In this document: piece by piece, positions 6,537 to 13,382 of the stretch
Numbering within the stretch: the stretch's first letter is position 1
Layout of the letters: each line of letters opens with the position of its first letter
Assembly (NCBI GenBank): GCA_009786175.1
Contig: WQTQ01000169.1
Span: forward strand, 1-13,382
Direction of reading: 5' to 3'
Length of the DNA stretch: 13,382 bases
DNA from: Bacillota bacterium
GTDB taxonomy: Bacteria > Bacillota_A > Clostridia > Lachnospirales > WQUN01
Notes under the pieces: model-generated
Databases searched by the model: none
The model's input: the letters and a program-made list of their open reading frames with translations, nothing else
What the model was told of the DNA's origin: nothing
Position numbers and translations under genes: made by a program

Positions 6537-9500
6537 ATGAACATGACTAAACGAAAAAAGCGAGTAATCGCACTTGTTTTATCTTTCATTATGGTGTTTA
6601 CCGCTGTGTTACCAATGCGATTAGCAATGGCTGAATCAGGAACATTATCCTTCAGCATTTTCAACAACGGCGAAGGCGGTACACCATCAACACCAAATGC
6701 GTCATTAGCGGCCACAGGTACAATTCGTATGTGGACGCAGCTGAACGGAGTAAATGCTCCAATCTACATTGCAGCGGCGGACACAATAGTCGCGTTAGAC
6801 CAAAACGGCAACAACGCTATCTATTTTGTACGAGTAAACCGTGTATGGGAAGCAGGTACCGGTTGGCTGGATTACTTCACATCAATAGATGTGGACAAAA
6901 ACGAACCATGGCAGCATATTAACTTGCAGATAACCGCCCACGGCCATACAGCCCATGTATTGCTTGTTAATGCTTTGTTCGAAGGCACAAAACCGCCGGT
7001 ACTTACTTTTGATATTTTCAATAATGGCGAAGGCGGCAGCCCAAGCAGACCAAACGCAGGTTTGGCTGCTGCAGGTATAATCCGTATGTGGACGCAGCTT
7101 GACGGCATAGCTGCGCCAATATATTATGCGGCGTCTGATACAATAACCGCGCTGGATCAAAACGGTAATTGTGCAATGGAGTATATTATCGTAACTCGAA
7201 TGTGGCAGACAGGCCAAGGATGGCTGCCGTATTTTAACAGGATAGATGTTAACAAAAATGCCCAATGGCGTTACATCAACTTTTCAATAACTGCATATGG
7301 CCAAAGAGTAGAGTTGTTGCTTGTGAATGCAAACTACGTTCCGCCTTCCACGTATCATACAGTAACTTTTACAGTACAGCCCGGTGCGCCAGGTGTTTAT
7401 TTAGCCCCGGGTATTACAACAACTGTAGAAGTACCGCATGGCGCGGCAATTCCGGAGGCAGACATCCCTAATGCGGAAGCAAGGGCAGGCTTCTATTTTG
7501 TAGGTTGGTACCCAAGCAGCCCTGCGGAACATGGAAATGTATATGGTGACTTGAGTTTTATCGCTCGGTTTAGCGAGTTATGGCACTATGTAGTATTTGA
7601 AGCGGGACATGGCGGAGAATTGAAACCTGCGACAGGTTTCGGACTGACTGTCCGCATACGTGACGGCTTTACATTCTGGCCTGATAGGGTACCGGTTCCT
7701 GTAGCAGATGGAATCTACGAGTTCATCGGATGGGTAATTGATGGCGAAGAAGAGTTCGTTGACCCTGCGGGCTTTGTTGTACGCAACAACATAACTTTTG
7801 TTGCTGTTTTTGAGCAGCCTACACCGCTTCAGCAAGCACTTAATGCGGCTAATGCCGCACTTCGGGAGACAGTTGTATCAAATTTTGCACGCAGGGTTAT
7901 AAATACCAAATTTTTTGTTTCCGAATATCAAATGAACGCGCTTGTTACCGCTATAGCAATTGCCGAATCCTTAAGTGAGGAAGATGCAGATGCGGGTGCG
8001 ATTGAATTAAACAATGCATTGCAGATCTTTTTAGCAGCCAGAAACCGTGGCGAAAGCCATGGTATGCGCGAGAATTTTGACGGCTTTGATTTTGTTGCAG
8101 AAATGGGAGTAGGCTGGAATTTAGGTAATGCACTGGACTCCGGCGGGTTTGCGTATGGCAGTGACAGAAACCTTGCGGGCCTATGCGAAACCAGTTGGGG
8201 AAGCCCAATTATAACACGGTCAATGATTGATTATGTTGTTGATGCCGGATTCGGTAATGTTCGCATACCAATTACCTGGCAAAACCATATCGGTCCGGGG
8301 CCGGAATACAGGATTACCGACGTGCGTATGGACAGGGTAGAACAGCTTGTCAACTACGTACTGGAACGTGATGCGATTGCCATGATCAACATGCATCACG
8401 ACACATGGAAAAACTTGTCTAACGTAACAGGCCCGGGTCAGAATGATGTTCTGCCTTGGACACCGGAGCAAGAGGCTGCCATACAAGCCCAAATAACAGC
8501 GGTATGGACGCAGATAGCCGAACGCTTTAGAGATTACGACGACCGGTTAATATTCAACGTATTCAATGAACCGCGTGAATACGGTGCTTTTAACCAGTGG
8601 TGGGGTGGTTCCGTACAGGCCAGAGAGGTGTTAAACCAGCGGAACCAGCTTGTTGTGGATCTTATTAGGGAAACCGGAGGAAACAACGCATACCGTTTTA
8701 TATCAGTTCCTACCTACGCGGCAGGAACAAACCCAACTTCCATGGGATCATTTAGAAGACCTAATGACCCAACAGACCCGGATTACGAAATGAGAAGAAT
8801 AATCCTGCAAGTACACGCATACGAACCCGGTGGACTTTCTGTAGGAGAAAACAATTGGACCGCCGCCCGCGGCAACAGTGTAAGAAATATTTTTTACGGT
8901 AACAACAGAGTGCGCGACACCGCTGTAAGAGAAGGACGCCCCGGTGCCACAAACGAAAATTTCAGAACACATGCAATGCCTGTTATAATGGGCGAATTTG
9001 CATGGATTAATAACAATAACCTTGTATCTCGTGCAATTCATTCTCAATATTACGTATATTTCTTTGCCAGTTATGGCATTGCCAGTATTTGGTGGGATGG
9101 TAATAACACAGCACCAAATACCCATGAGTCTACAGGCTTGCTTATAAGAGATGCAGCTAACCCCCGCTGGGCTTTTCCGACAATTGTGGAAGCTTTGATG
9201 AACGGCATCCAAGGCTACAGTGGGCTTGACGAACGCAATATTGTACCCGGTTTGCAAATTGACCCACAAGAGCGTACATTGCGTATTGGCGTAAGCAATA
9301 CAGTACAATTGCGGCATTATGTATTTCCGCTTAACGGAAGTCAGGAAATATCTTCTTGGGTATCATCCGACACTAATGTAGCCACGGTAAATGCCAACGG
9401 GCTTGTAACCGCACAAGGTGCGGGAACAGCAACAATTACCGGTACTTCTGCCGCCGGTGGCCACCAAGGTACGGTAACAATTCATGTAAGGCCGGATACT

Positions 9501-10697
9501 ACAACACGCTACAATCGAATGTTCGATTTCGACTCTGACGGTTTGGACGGCATAGTACTGGGCGATACCGACAGTACAATTTTTGACCTTTCCGTTGCCT
9601 GGCTTGGTGAAGGATGGAACAGTAATGTGATGCAAATACACAATATTTCACCTACAAGGCCGGAGGATATAGCAAACGTAAGAGAAAGCGGTGTATTTGG
9701 TTGGACCAGCCTATCTGTCCGTATTCCGGCAGAGAACTGGCCGCTAATAAGAAGGTCTAACTATGTATCTTTCGACTTTTTGATTAGAGCTGATGATGTT
9801 GCAGGAGGCTTTGGCCATAATCAGCTTGTTTTACAAACAGGCGCAAGATTCCCCGGTGACGATCATTGGATGGGTTGGTGGGATACACGCAACGATATAT
9901 CCGGTAATTCATTCCAAACCATAACAATCGACGGTGTAGAATTCTTACATGTAACACGCCAATTCCCTATAGGCAGTCATGTTCAGTTCCTGCTTAATAC
10001 TTCTGCTACACTGCATCTAAATTTTATTGTGCAAGGCTTTAGGTACGGCGCAGATATTTTTATTGACAACATTACATTCACCACCGGACGTACCATACCG
10101 GAATCCCCGGATATTCCCGAAACGGATGTTGCAGTAACAGCAGTAGAAGTATATGCCTGCCCGTACAGGACGCATATGGCAGGCGGCGTTCTTCACATTG
10201 CCGCAGGGGCATCTATGCCGCTTTTTGCAAGAACTACCCCGGAAGATGCCACCAACCAATATGTATATTTTTGGCAACCAAGCAACTATGCAAACTCGGG
10301 GGCATTATTTGTTAACCGCGTTACAGGTGTAGTCACAGGTGTAACTACCGGATCTACCATTCACAATGTAACAACCAGATCTGCAAATATGGATATATTA
10401 AGCTCACCTCTACCTGTAGTTGTAACGTACGCTATTACAGGCTTAACACTTCCAATAGAATCGTTGACAATGGAAACGGGCGAAATTTACACCCTGCCCG
10501 CACCTGTCGTTACCTTTGCAGGCGGTGGCACCGGTATAAACACCGTTTTTTGGACTTCATCTGATGAGACCATAGCTACGGTAGACCGGTATGGCAACGT
10601 AACTACAATCAACGAAGGTACGGTTATAATTACCGCTGCGTCCAGGGTAGACTGGAGACAGTATGCAACCATTACAATAACAGTTCACGCTCCGTGA
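6537..10697 (+). CDS. Secreted multimodular GH5 glycanase (probable endo-beta-glucanase)
   Basis: A 1386-residue exported enzyme expected to cleave beta-glucans such as cellulose or xyloglucan. Order of parts: signal peptide 1-32 (basic start, hydrophobic core, AMA-ES cleavage); two tandem 112-residue modules (37-148, 156-267) of a family I cannot name; two InlB/flg_new-like repeats with F.GW cores (about 273-427); a FIVAR-like helical segment (429-505); GH5 catalytic domain (about 510-890); an Ig-like BIG2 domain (908-984); a beta-sandwich module (about 990-1186); and two further Ig-like domains to the end. In the catalytic part Arg576, His620-His621, Asn677-Glu678 (acid/base), His760, Tyr762 and Glu820 (nucleophile) are all present. 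WNLGN, ETSWG and GGNN resemble subfamily GH5_4. No dockerin, SLH or LPXTG signal is seen, so cell attachment is unclear. Two TGA stops stand in tandem. Start set by AGAGG; an ATG two codons later is possible. Confidence 0.92.
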   Translation: MNMTKRKKRVIALVLSFIMVFTAVLPMRLAMAESGTLSFSIFNNGEGGTPSTPNASLAATGTIRMWTQLNGVNAPIYIAAADTIVALDQNGNNAIYFVRVNRVWEAGTGWLDYFTSIDVDKNEPWQHINLQITAHGHTAHVLLVNALFEGTKPPVLTFDIFNNGEGGSPSRPNAGLAAAGIIRMWTQLDGIAAPIYYAASDTITALDQNGNCAMEYIIVTRMWQTGQGWLPYFNRIDVNKNAQWRYINFSITAYGQRVELLLVNANYVPPSTYHTVTFTVQPGAPGVYLAPGITTTVEVPHGAAIPEADIPNAEARAGFYFVGWYPSSPAEHGNVYGDLSFIARFSELWHYVVFEAGHGGELKPATGFGLTVRIRDGFTFWPDRVPVPVADGIYEFIGWVIDGEEEFVDPAGFVVRNNITFVAVFEQPTPLQQALNAANAALRETVVSNFARRVINTKFFVSEYQMNALVTAIAIAESLSEEDADAGAIELNNALQIFLAARNRGESHGMRENFDGFDFVAEMGVGWNLGNALDSGGFAYGSDRNLAGLCETSWGSPIITRSMIDYVVDAGFGNVRIPITWQNHIGPGPEYRITDVRMDRVEQLVNYVLERDAIAMINMHHDTWKNLSNVTGPGQNDVLPWTPEQEAAIQAQITAVWTQIAERFRDYDDRLIFNVFNEPREYGAFNQWWGGSVQAREVLNQRNQLVVDLIRETGGNNAYRFISVPTYAAGTNPTSMGSFRRPNDPTDPDYEMRRIILQVHAYEPGGLSVGENNWTAARGNSVRNIFYGNNRVRDTAVREGRPGATNENFRTHAMPVIMGEFAWINNNNLVSRAIHSQYYVYFFASYGIASIWWDGNNTAPNTHESTGLLIRDAANPRWAFPTIVEALMNGIQGYSGLDERNIVPGLQIDPQERTLRIGVSNTVQLRHYVFPLNGSQEISSWVSSDTNVATVNANGLVTAQGAGTATITGTSAAGGHQGTVTIHVRPDTTTRYNRMFDFDSDGLDGIVLGDTDSTIFDLSVAWLGEGWNSNVMQIHNISPTRPEDIANVRESGVFGWTSLSVRIPAENWPLIRRSNYVSFDFLIRADDVAGGFGHNQLVLQTGARFPGDDHWMGWWDTRNDISGNSFQTITIDGVEFLHVTRQFPIGSHVQFLLNTSATLHLNFIVQGFRYGADIFIDNITFTTGRTIPESPDIPETDVAVTAVEVYACPYRTHMAGGVLHIAAGASMPLFARTTPEDATNQYVYFWQPSNYANSGALFVNRVTGVVTGVTTGSTIHNVTTRSANMDILSSPLPVVVTYAITGLTLPIESLTMETGEIYTLPAPVVTFAGGGTGINTVFWTSSDETIATVDRYGNVTTINEGTVIITAASRVDWRQYATITITVHAP
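6645..6980 (+). repeat. First copy of a tandem 112-residue module in the GH5 protein
   Basis: Codes for residues 37-148, beginning LSFSIFNNGEGG and ending LLVNALF. By hand alignment about 70 of 112 residues are identical to the second copy, with no gaps. Conserved cores are FNNGEGG, RMWTQL, ALDQNGN and the ending ITA.G.....LLVNA. Many aromatic residues suggest a carbohydrate-binding role, which is inference. Confidence 0.85.
7002..7337 (+). repeat. Second copy of the tandem 112-residue module
   Basis: Codes for residues 156-267, beginning LTFDIFNNGEGG and ending LLVNANY, separated from the first copy by a seven-residue linker (EGTKPPV). At the DNA level the longest obvious shared stretch is CGTATGTGGACGCAGCT; third positions differ widely elsewhere, so the duplication is not recent. 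Confidence 0.85.
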
Positions 10698-10718
10698 TGA
10701 AATCTAAGTAACCGCTTT

Positions 10719-10767
10719 AAGGGGCGATATCCTGCTGTCTGAAACAGACGGTAAGATGTCGCCCCTT
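10719..10767 (+). terminator. Long hairpin after the GH5 gene, possible terminator without a T-tract
   Basis: AAGGGGCGATATC at 10719-10731 pairs with GATGTCGCCCCTT at 10755-10767 (13 bp with one G-T wobble). An inner stem, CTGTCTG with CAGACGG around an AAA loop, extends it after a 3x3 internal loop. The hairpin starts 22 nt after the GH5 stop. No run of T follows on the plus strand, so it may be a weak terminator, an mRNA-stabilising end, or both. Confidence 0.5.
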
Positions 10768-10794
10768 CACTATTGCTTACAAGTATAGTACAAT
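10766..10794 (+). promoter_or_regulatory. Candidate promoter of the AraC-type regulator gene
   Basis: TTCACT (10766-10771, four of six to the -35 consensus) and TACAAT (10789-10794, five of six to the -10) are 17 bases apart. A start near 10801 would leave a leader of about 22 nt, with AGGAGG at 10812-10817. The -35 overlaps the foot of the preceding hairpin. Confidence 0.42.
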
Positions 10795-10822
10795 GCTGTC
10801 ATAAAACACATAGGAGGCCTGT

Positions 10823-11650
10823 ATGAGCAACTGTGACGTTATAAAAATGACAAGCAGCGACAGCATTCATGGGTGCGTAAAGTGGACGGGTATGCCCCAA
10901 GTTAGGCATTGGCATTCGGATGTTGAATTTGTATTTGTAAAAAAAGGCCGTATAACTATTGAGGTTGACAGCAATGTCATAAAGCCTGAAGAAGGATGGC
11001 TTATTATAATTCCAAGCAACGTAATACATACATTTTTAGGAGCAACGGACAATAGTACCGTATACATCGCGCGTATACCTATAAAGGATTTTTACTTGTT
11101 AAAGCACTTGCAATCGGAAGCGGTCATACAGCTTTACAGTAGATATTTGTTAGTAATAAGCCCGCCCCACAGTTTTACCGACATCATTACCCAGCTGATG
11201 TTTGCAGACTACAAGGAGTATAATCAGTTATATGTATTTTCCAAGGTAATGGATTTAACTGTACAATTACTTGCGGCACCCGGTGTTATTACAAAAAAAA
11301 TTGATGTAAAGGCAGCCGAGTCTTCCGAGGTTGCCATCAAAATCCGGGAATTTATTGACGCCCACCTGTTTCAACAAATATCCTTACCAATGCTGGCAGA
11401 ACATCTTGGGTTTAGTGAAACCTATTGTTCAAGAATTATCAGGAAAAAAACAAATGTCGGGTTTTTGGACTATATTAACCATTTAAGAATTGGGGAAGCA
11501 ATAGAGCTTTTGCAGAAAACCGACATGTCCATAACAGATATTTGCCATGCTGTTGGCTTTAACAGCGTCGCCAGTTTTAACCGTAACTTTAAGAAATTTA
11601 GAGGGGTTAGTCCAACAGAATTTAGAAAAGGCAAGTGGCACACCCCCTGA
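10823..11650 (+). CDS. AraC-family transcriptional regulator with cupin sensor domain
   Basis: A 275-residue cytoplasmic DNA-binding regulator. The N-terminal half is a cupin-like ligand-binding domain (about 20-95) with His29, His31, Glu35 and His69 at the positions expected of the cupin barrel. The C-terminal part (about 170-270) is the double helix-turn-helix of the AraC/XylS family: the first HTH around ISLPMLAEHLGFSETYCSR and the second around MSITDICHAVGFNSVASFNR, ending in the typical F..GVSPTEFR. Members often respond to sugars and activate carbohydrate-use genes. It lies 125 nt after the GH5 gene on the same strand, so control of that gene is likely but unproven. AGGAGG five bases before the ATG fixes the start. 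Its TGA stop is inside a perfect palindrome ahead of the next gene. Confidence 0.93.
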   Translation: MSNCDVIKMTSSDSIHGCVKWTGMPQVRHWHSDVEFVFVKKGRITIEVDSNVIKPEEGWLIIIPSNVIHTFLGATDNSTVYIARIPIKDFYLLKHLQSEAVIQLYSRYLLVISPPHSFTDIITQLMFADYKEYNQLYVFSKVMDLTVQLLAAPGVITKKIDVKAAESSEVAIKIREFIDAHLFQQISLPMLAEHLGFSETYCSRIIRKKTNVGFLDYINHLRIGEAIELLQKTDMSITDICHAVGFNSVASFNRNFKKFRGVSPTEFRKGKWHTP

Positions 11651-11669
11651 TATCAGGGGGTAGAACCCC
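11642..11669 (+). promoter_or_regulatory. Perfect 20-nt palindrome overlapping an alternative hairpin
   Basis: ACCCCCTGATATCAGGGGGT at 11642-11661 is a perfect palindrome, and the stop codon of the AraC gene (11648-11650) lies within it. As RNA it forms an 8-bp stem with an AUAU loop. Its right arm can instead pair downstream: GGGGT (11657-11661) with ACCCC (11665-11669) around AGA. The two hairpins exclude each other and end five nt before the AAAAGGAG ribosome site of the next gene. It could be an attenuator, a coupling device or a repressor site. Confidence 0.5.
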
Positions 11670-11688
11670 ACTAAAAGGAGATTTTCAT

Positions 11689-13179
11689 ATGGCACATTTC
11701 TTTAAAGTACTAAGGGAAACATTTACAACATCCTTACCGCTTTTGGCAATTATGGTCATTGTCACGGTTTTTGTTGCCCCTTTTGAAGATACATTCAACT
11801 ATGTACGGCTGAGTGTAGGCTATGTTGGCGTTATTGTTGGTCAATCGTTATTTTTGGTAGGGTTGGAAACCAGCGTACTGCCCATGGGTAAAGAAATTGG
11901 CGCATCTTTGATAAAAATTAAGAAAGCGGCATTTGTTATTTTCTTTGGCATAATATTTGGCTTTTTTGCTACCGTGGCAGAACCTGCTATGTGGGTACTG
12001 GCACGGCAAACCAACATGATACTTGAAGCCATAAACATTACAGTATTTGTGTTGGTAATGGGCTTCGGTATTGGCATTTGTGTTGGCCTTGCGCTGTATC
12101 GGATACTCAAAAATTTTAGTATCCGTGTTATTTTACTAATCCTATACACCGTAATTTTTATCTTAATTATTTTTGTGCCCCAGCAGTTTATTGCCCTGGC
12201 CTTTGACGGAAGCGGTGCAACAACAGGGGATATTTCCGTCCCGTTTATACTGGCACTTGGGCTTGGGGTATCCGCAATGCGCCGTAAAAACGGGCCGGAC
12301 GGCAATGACGACAGTTTTGGAATTATCGGTATTGCCTCTGCCGGGCCAATAATTACAATTTTCCTTTACGGTATTGTGCTGCGCGTTATCCATGGCGGTA
12401 TGCCACCGGAGTCTGTATACAACCCGGCAGATATGCCCACGGATGTAATGGTTGTTTTAGGCATGAGCCTGTCCGATTCTTTAGTTGCAATCGCGCCTTT
12501 GCTTGCAGCTTTTATACCATTTCAAGTTATCTTCATTAAAATGACAAAATCTAAACTGGTTCGCATAATGCTGGGCATGATTCCCGTGTTTGCAGGCCTG
12601 TTGACATTTTTGTTTGCCATCGACTTTGGTTTTGCTTTTGCGGGCGGCTACATTGGCGAAGTTTTTATGAACCCTACGCGTCCCGGGTGGTTCCGCTGGC
12701 TGCTGCCCGTTATCGGCTTTATACTGGGGCTTGCAATAACATTAACAGAGCCTGCGGTTACGGTTTTAGGGGACGAGCTTCAAGATATGATTGGCATAAA
12801 GCGAATGAAAACGCGAATGCTTTTGGCGGTAAGCATCGGCTTTTCTGCCACATTTGCAATAATAAAAATTATGCTGGAGATAAATATCCTGTGGTTTTTG
12901 ATTCCATTGTACCTTGTGGCGGTTGTGCTGATGAAGTTTACCTCAAAATTGTTTGTGGGCCTTGCCTTTGACTCGGGCGGGATAGTGGGCGGCGCGCTGT
13001 CGTCGGCGGTACTAACGCCCCTTACACTGGGCATTGCCCAGGCCGTAGCACACAATGCCGGGCCATACGCCCAATCTGTTTTAACAAACGGGTTTGGCAT
13101 TTTGGCGTTTATGTCTGTAACGCCGTTAATAGCTATACAATTGATGGGGATTGTGTATTCTATGCCACAACGCATGTAA
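11689..13179 (+). CDS. DUF1538 integral membrane protein, probable transporter
   Basis: A 496-residue membrane protein with about a dozen hydrophobic segments and an internal duplication characteristic of the DUF1538 family. Paired motifs are VAEPAMWVL (96-104) with LTEPAVTVLG (352-361), and LAFDGSGATTGDISVPF (170-186) with LAFDSGGIVGGALSSAV (425-441). Conserved Glu, Asp and Gly-rich segments inside membrane repeats suggest ion or solute transport, but no substrate is established to my knowledge. From memory, relatives are often found next to PII-type nitrogen regulators; none is visible here. I chose the ATG at 11689, eight bases after AAAAGGAG; an in-frame GTG at 11635 inside the AraC gene lacks a convincing ribosome site. 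Separated by 38 nt from the AraC gene and probably co-transcribed with it. Confidence 0.85.
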   Translation: MAHFFKVLRETFTTSLPLLAIMVIVTVFVAPFEDTFNYVRLSVGYVGVIVGQSLFLVGLETSVLPMGKEIGASLIKIKKAAFVIFFGIIFGFFATVAEPAMWVLARQTNMILEAINITVFVLVMGFGIGICVGLALYRILKNFSIRVILLILYTVIFILIIFVPQQFIALAFDGSGATTGDISVPFILALGLGVSAMRRKNGPDGNDDSFGIIGIASAGPIITIFLYGIVLRVIHGGMPPESVYNPADMPTDVMVVLGMSLSDSLVAIAPLLAAFIPFQVIFIKMTKSKLVRIMLGMIPVFAGLLTFLFAIDFGFAFAGGYIGEVFMNPTRPGWFRWLLPVIGFILGLAITLTEPAVTVLGDELQDMIGIKRMKTRMLLAVSIGFSATFAIIKIMLEINILWFLIPLYLVAVVLMKFTSKLFVGLAFDSGGIVGGALSSAVLTPLTLGIAQAVAHNAGPYAQSVLTNGFGILAFMSVTPLIAIQLMGIVYSMPQRM

Positions 13180-13382
13180 CACAATTGTAATGGACTTTCG
13201 GACATTTTCGTAAGGTTCTGTCACGCAGTCTCGTGTATACTGTGTGCAGGTTAAGAGGCACCACTCTTTGCAACTACCGCGTCCAACCGGCTCTAACGAC
13301 AAACGATAGCTCCGTCCCTGCGTATATCCGGCTCTGACTGCACGTACTGCCACTGACAGCTGCTTTAAAACCTAACTATTGC
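13180..13382. other. Unassigned intergenic sequence at the right edge
   Basis: No gene, tRNA or clear terminator could be found in this stretch after the DUF1538 stop. A weak stem (CACGCAG at 13222-13228 with CTGTGTG at 13241-13247) and a -10-like TATACT at 13236-13241 without a good -35 are visible. A short direct repeat, CCGGCTCT[AG]AC, occurs at 13287 and 13328, 41 bases apart. The sequence continues beyond the window. Confidence 0.4.

Noticed and set aside
8748..9317. 189-codon minus-strand frame opposite the GH5 gene
   Set aside because: Antisense to the catalytic domain, no ribosome site, no family resemblance.
11635..11688. GTG start giving an 18-residue extension of the DUF1538 protein
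   Set aside because: Weak ribosome site, lies across the palindrome and inside the AraC gene; the ATG at 11689 has a strong site at good spacing.
13126..13353. 75-codon minus-strand frame at the right edge
   Set aside because: GTG start without a ribosome site, overlaps the end of the DUF1538 gene, no recognisable product.

Overview
The window looks like a piece of a chromosome from a plant-fibre-degrading, anaerobic Gram-positive bacterium of the Clostridia (possibly a gut or rumen Lachnospiraceae-like lineage). This rests on strong AGGAGG-type ribosome binding sites, moderate GC content, an ATP-type phosphofructokinase next to a pyruvate kinase carrying the C-terminal extra domain common in Firmicutes, and a very large secreted GH5 glycanase built from Ig-like and clostridial accessory modules. 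No phage, insertion sequence, CRISPR, tRNA or rRNA was recognised.

Left part (1-6351, minus strand). A five-gene operon is read leftwards from a promoter near 6322-6351: 6-phosphofructokinase, pyruvate kinase, a radical SAM enzyme, a cyclase-family (kynurenine formamidase-like) hydrolase and an S41-family lipoprotein peptidase. Gaps are 10 nt, a 7 nt overlap, a 4 nt ATGA overlap and 18 nt, so the genes are almost certainly co-transcribed and partly translationally coupled. The first two catalyse the two classical control steps of glycolysis. The role of the other three is unknown. Beyond the operon, at the left edge, two perfect DnaA boxes form a 12-bp inverted repeat, with a third partial copy.

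Centre (6274-10822). A 263-nt AT-rich divergent intergenic region separates the glycolytic operon from a rightward gene for a 1386-residue secreted multimodular GH5 enzyme (probably subfamily 4, beta-glucanase or xyloglucanase-like). It has tandem N-terminal modules, InlB-type repeats, a FIVAR-like helical segment, the catalytic domain, Ig-like domains and a beta-sandwich module. It is followed by a long hairpin.

Right part (10823-13382). An AraC-family regulator with a cupin sensor domain is followed by a DUF1538 integral membrane protein with an internal duplication. Between them lies a perfect 20-nt palindrome that contains the regulator's stop codon and overlaps an alternative hairpin, which suggests coupled or attenuated expression. 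The regulator may control the adjacent glycanase, the membrane protein, or both; that is inference from position. The last 203 nt hold no gene or terminator that I can recognise.

I did not find a clear new defence or mobile system. The points most worth a second look are the DnaA-box cluster, the unusual phosphofructokinase active-site loop, the radical SAM/cyclase/peptidase genes coupled to glycolysis, the unassigned modules of the glycanase, and the palindrome between the regulator and the DUF1538 gene.
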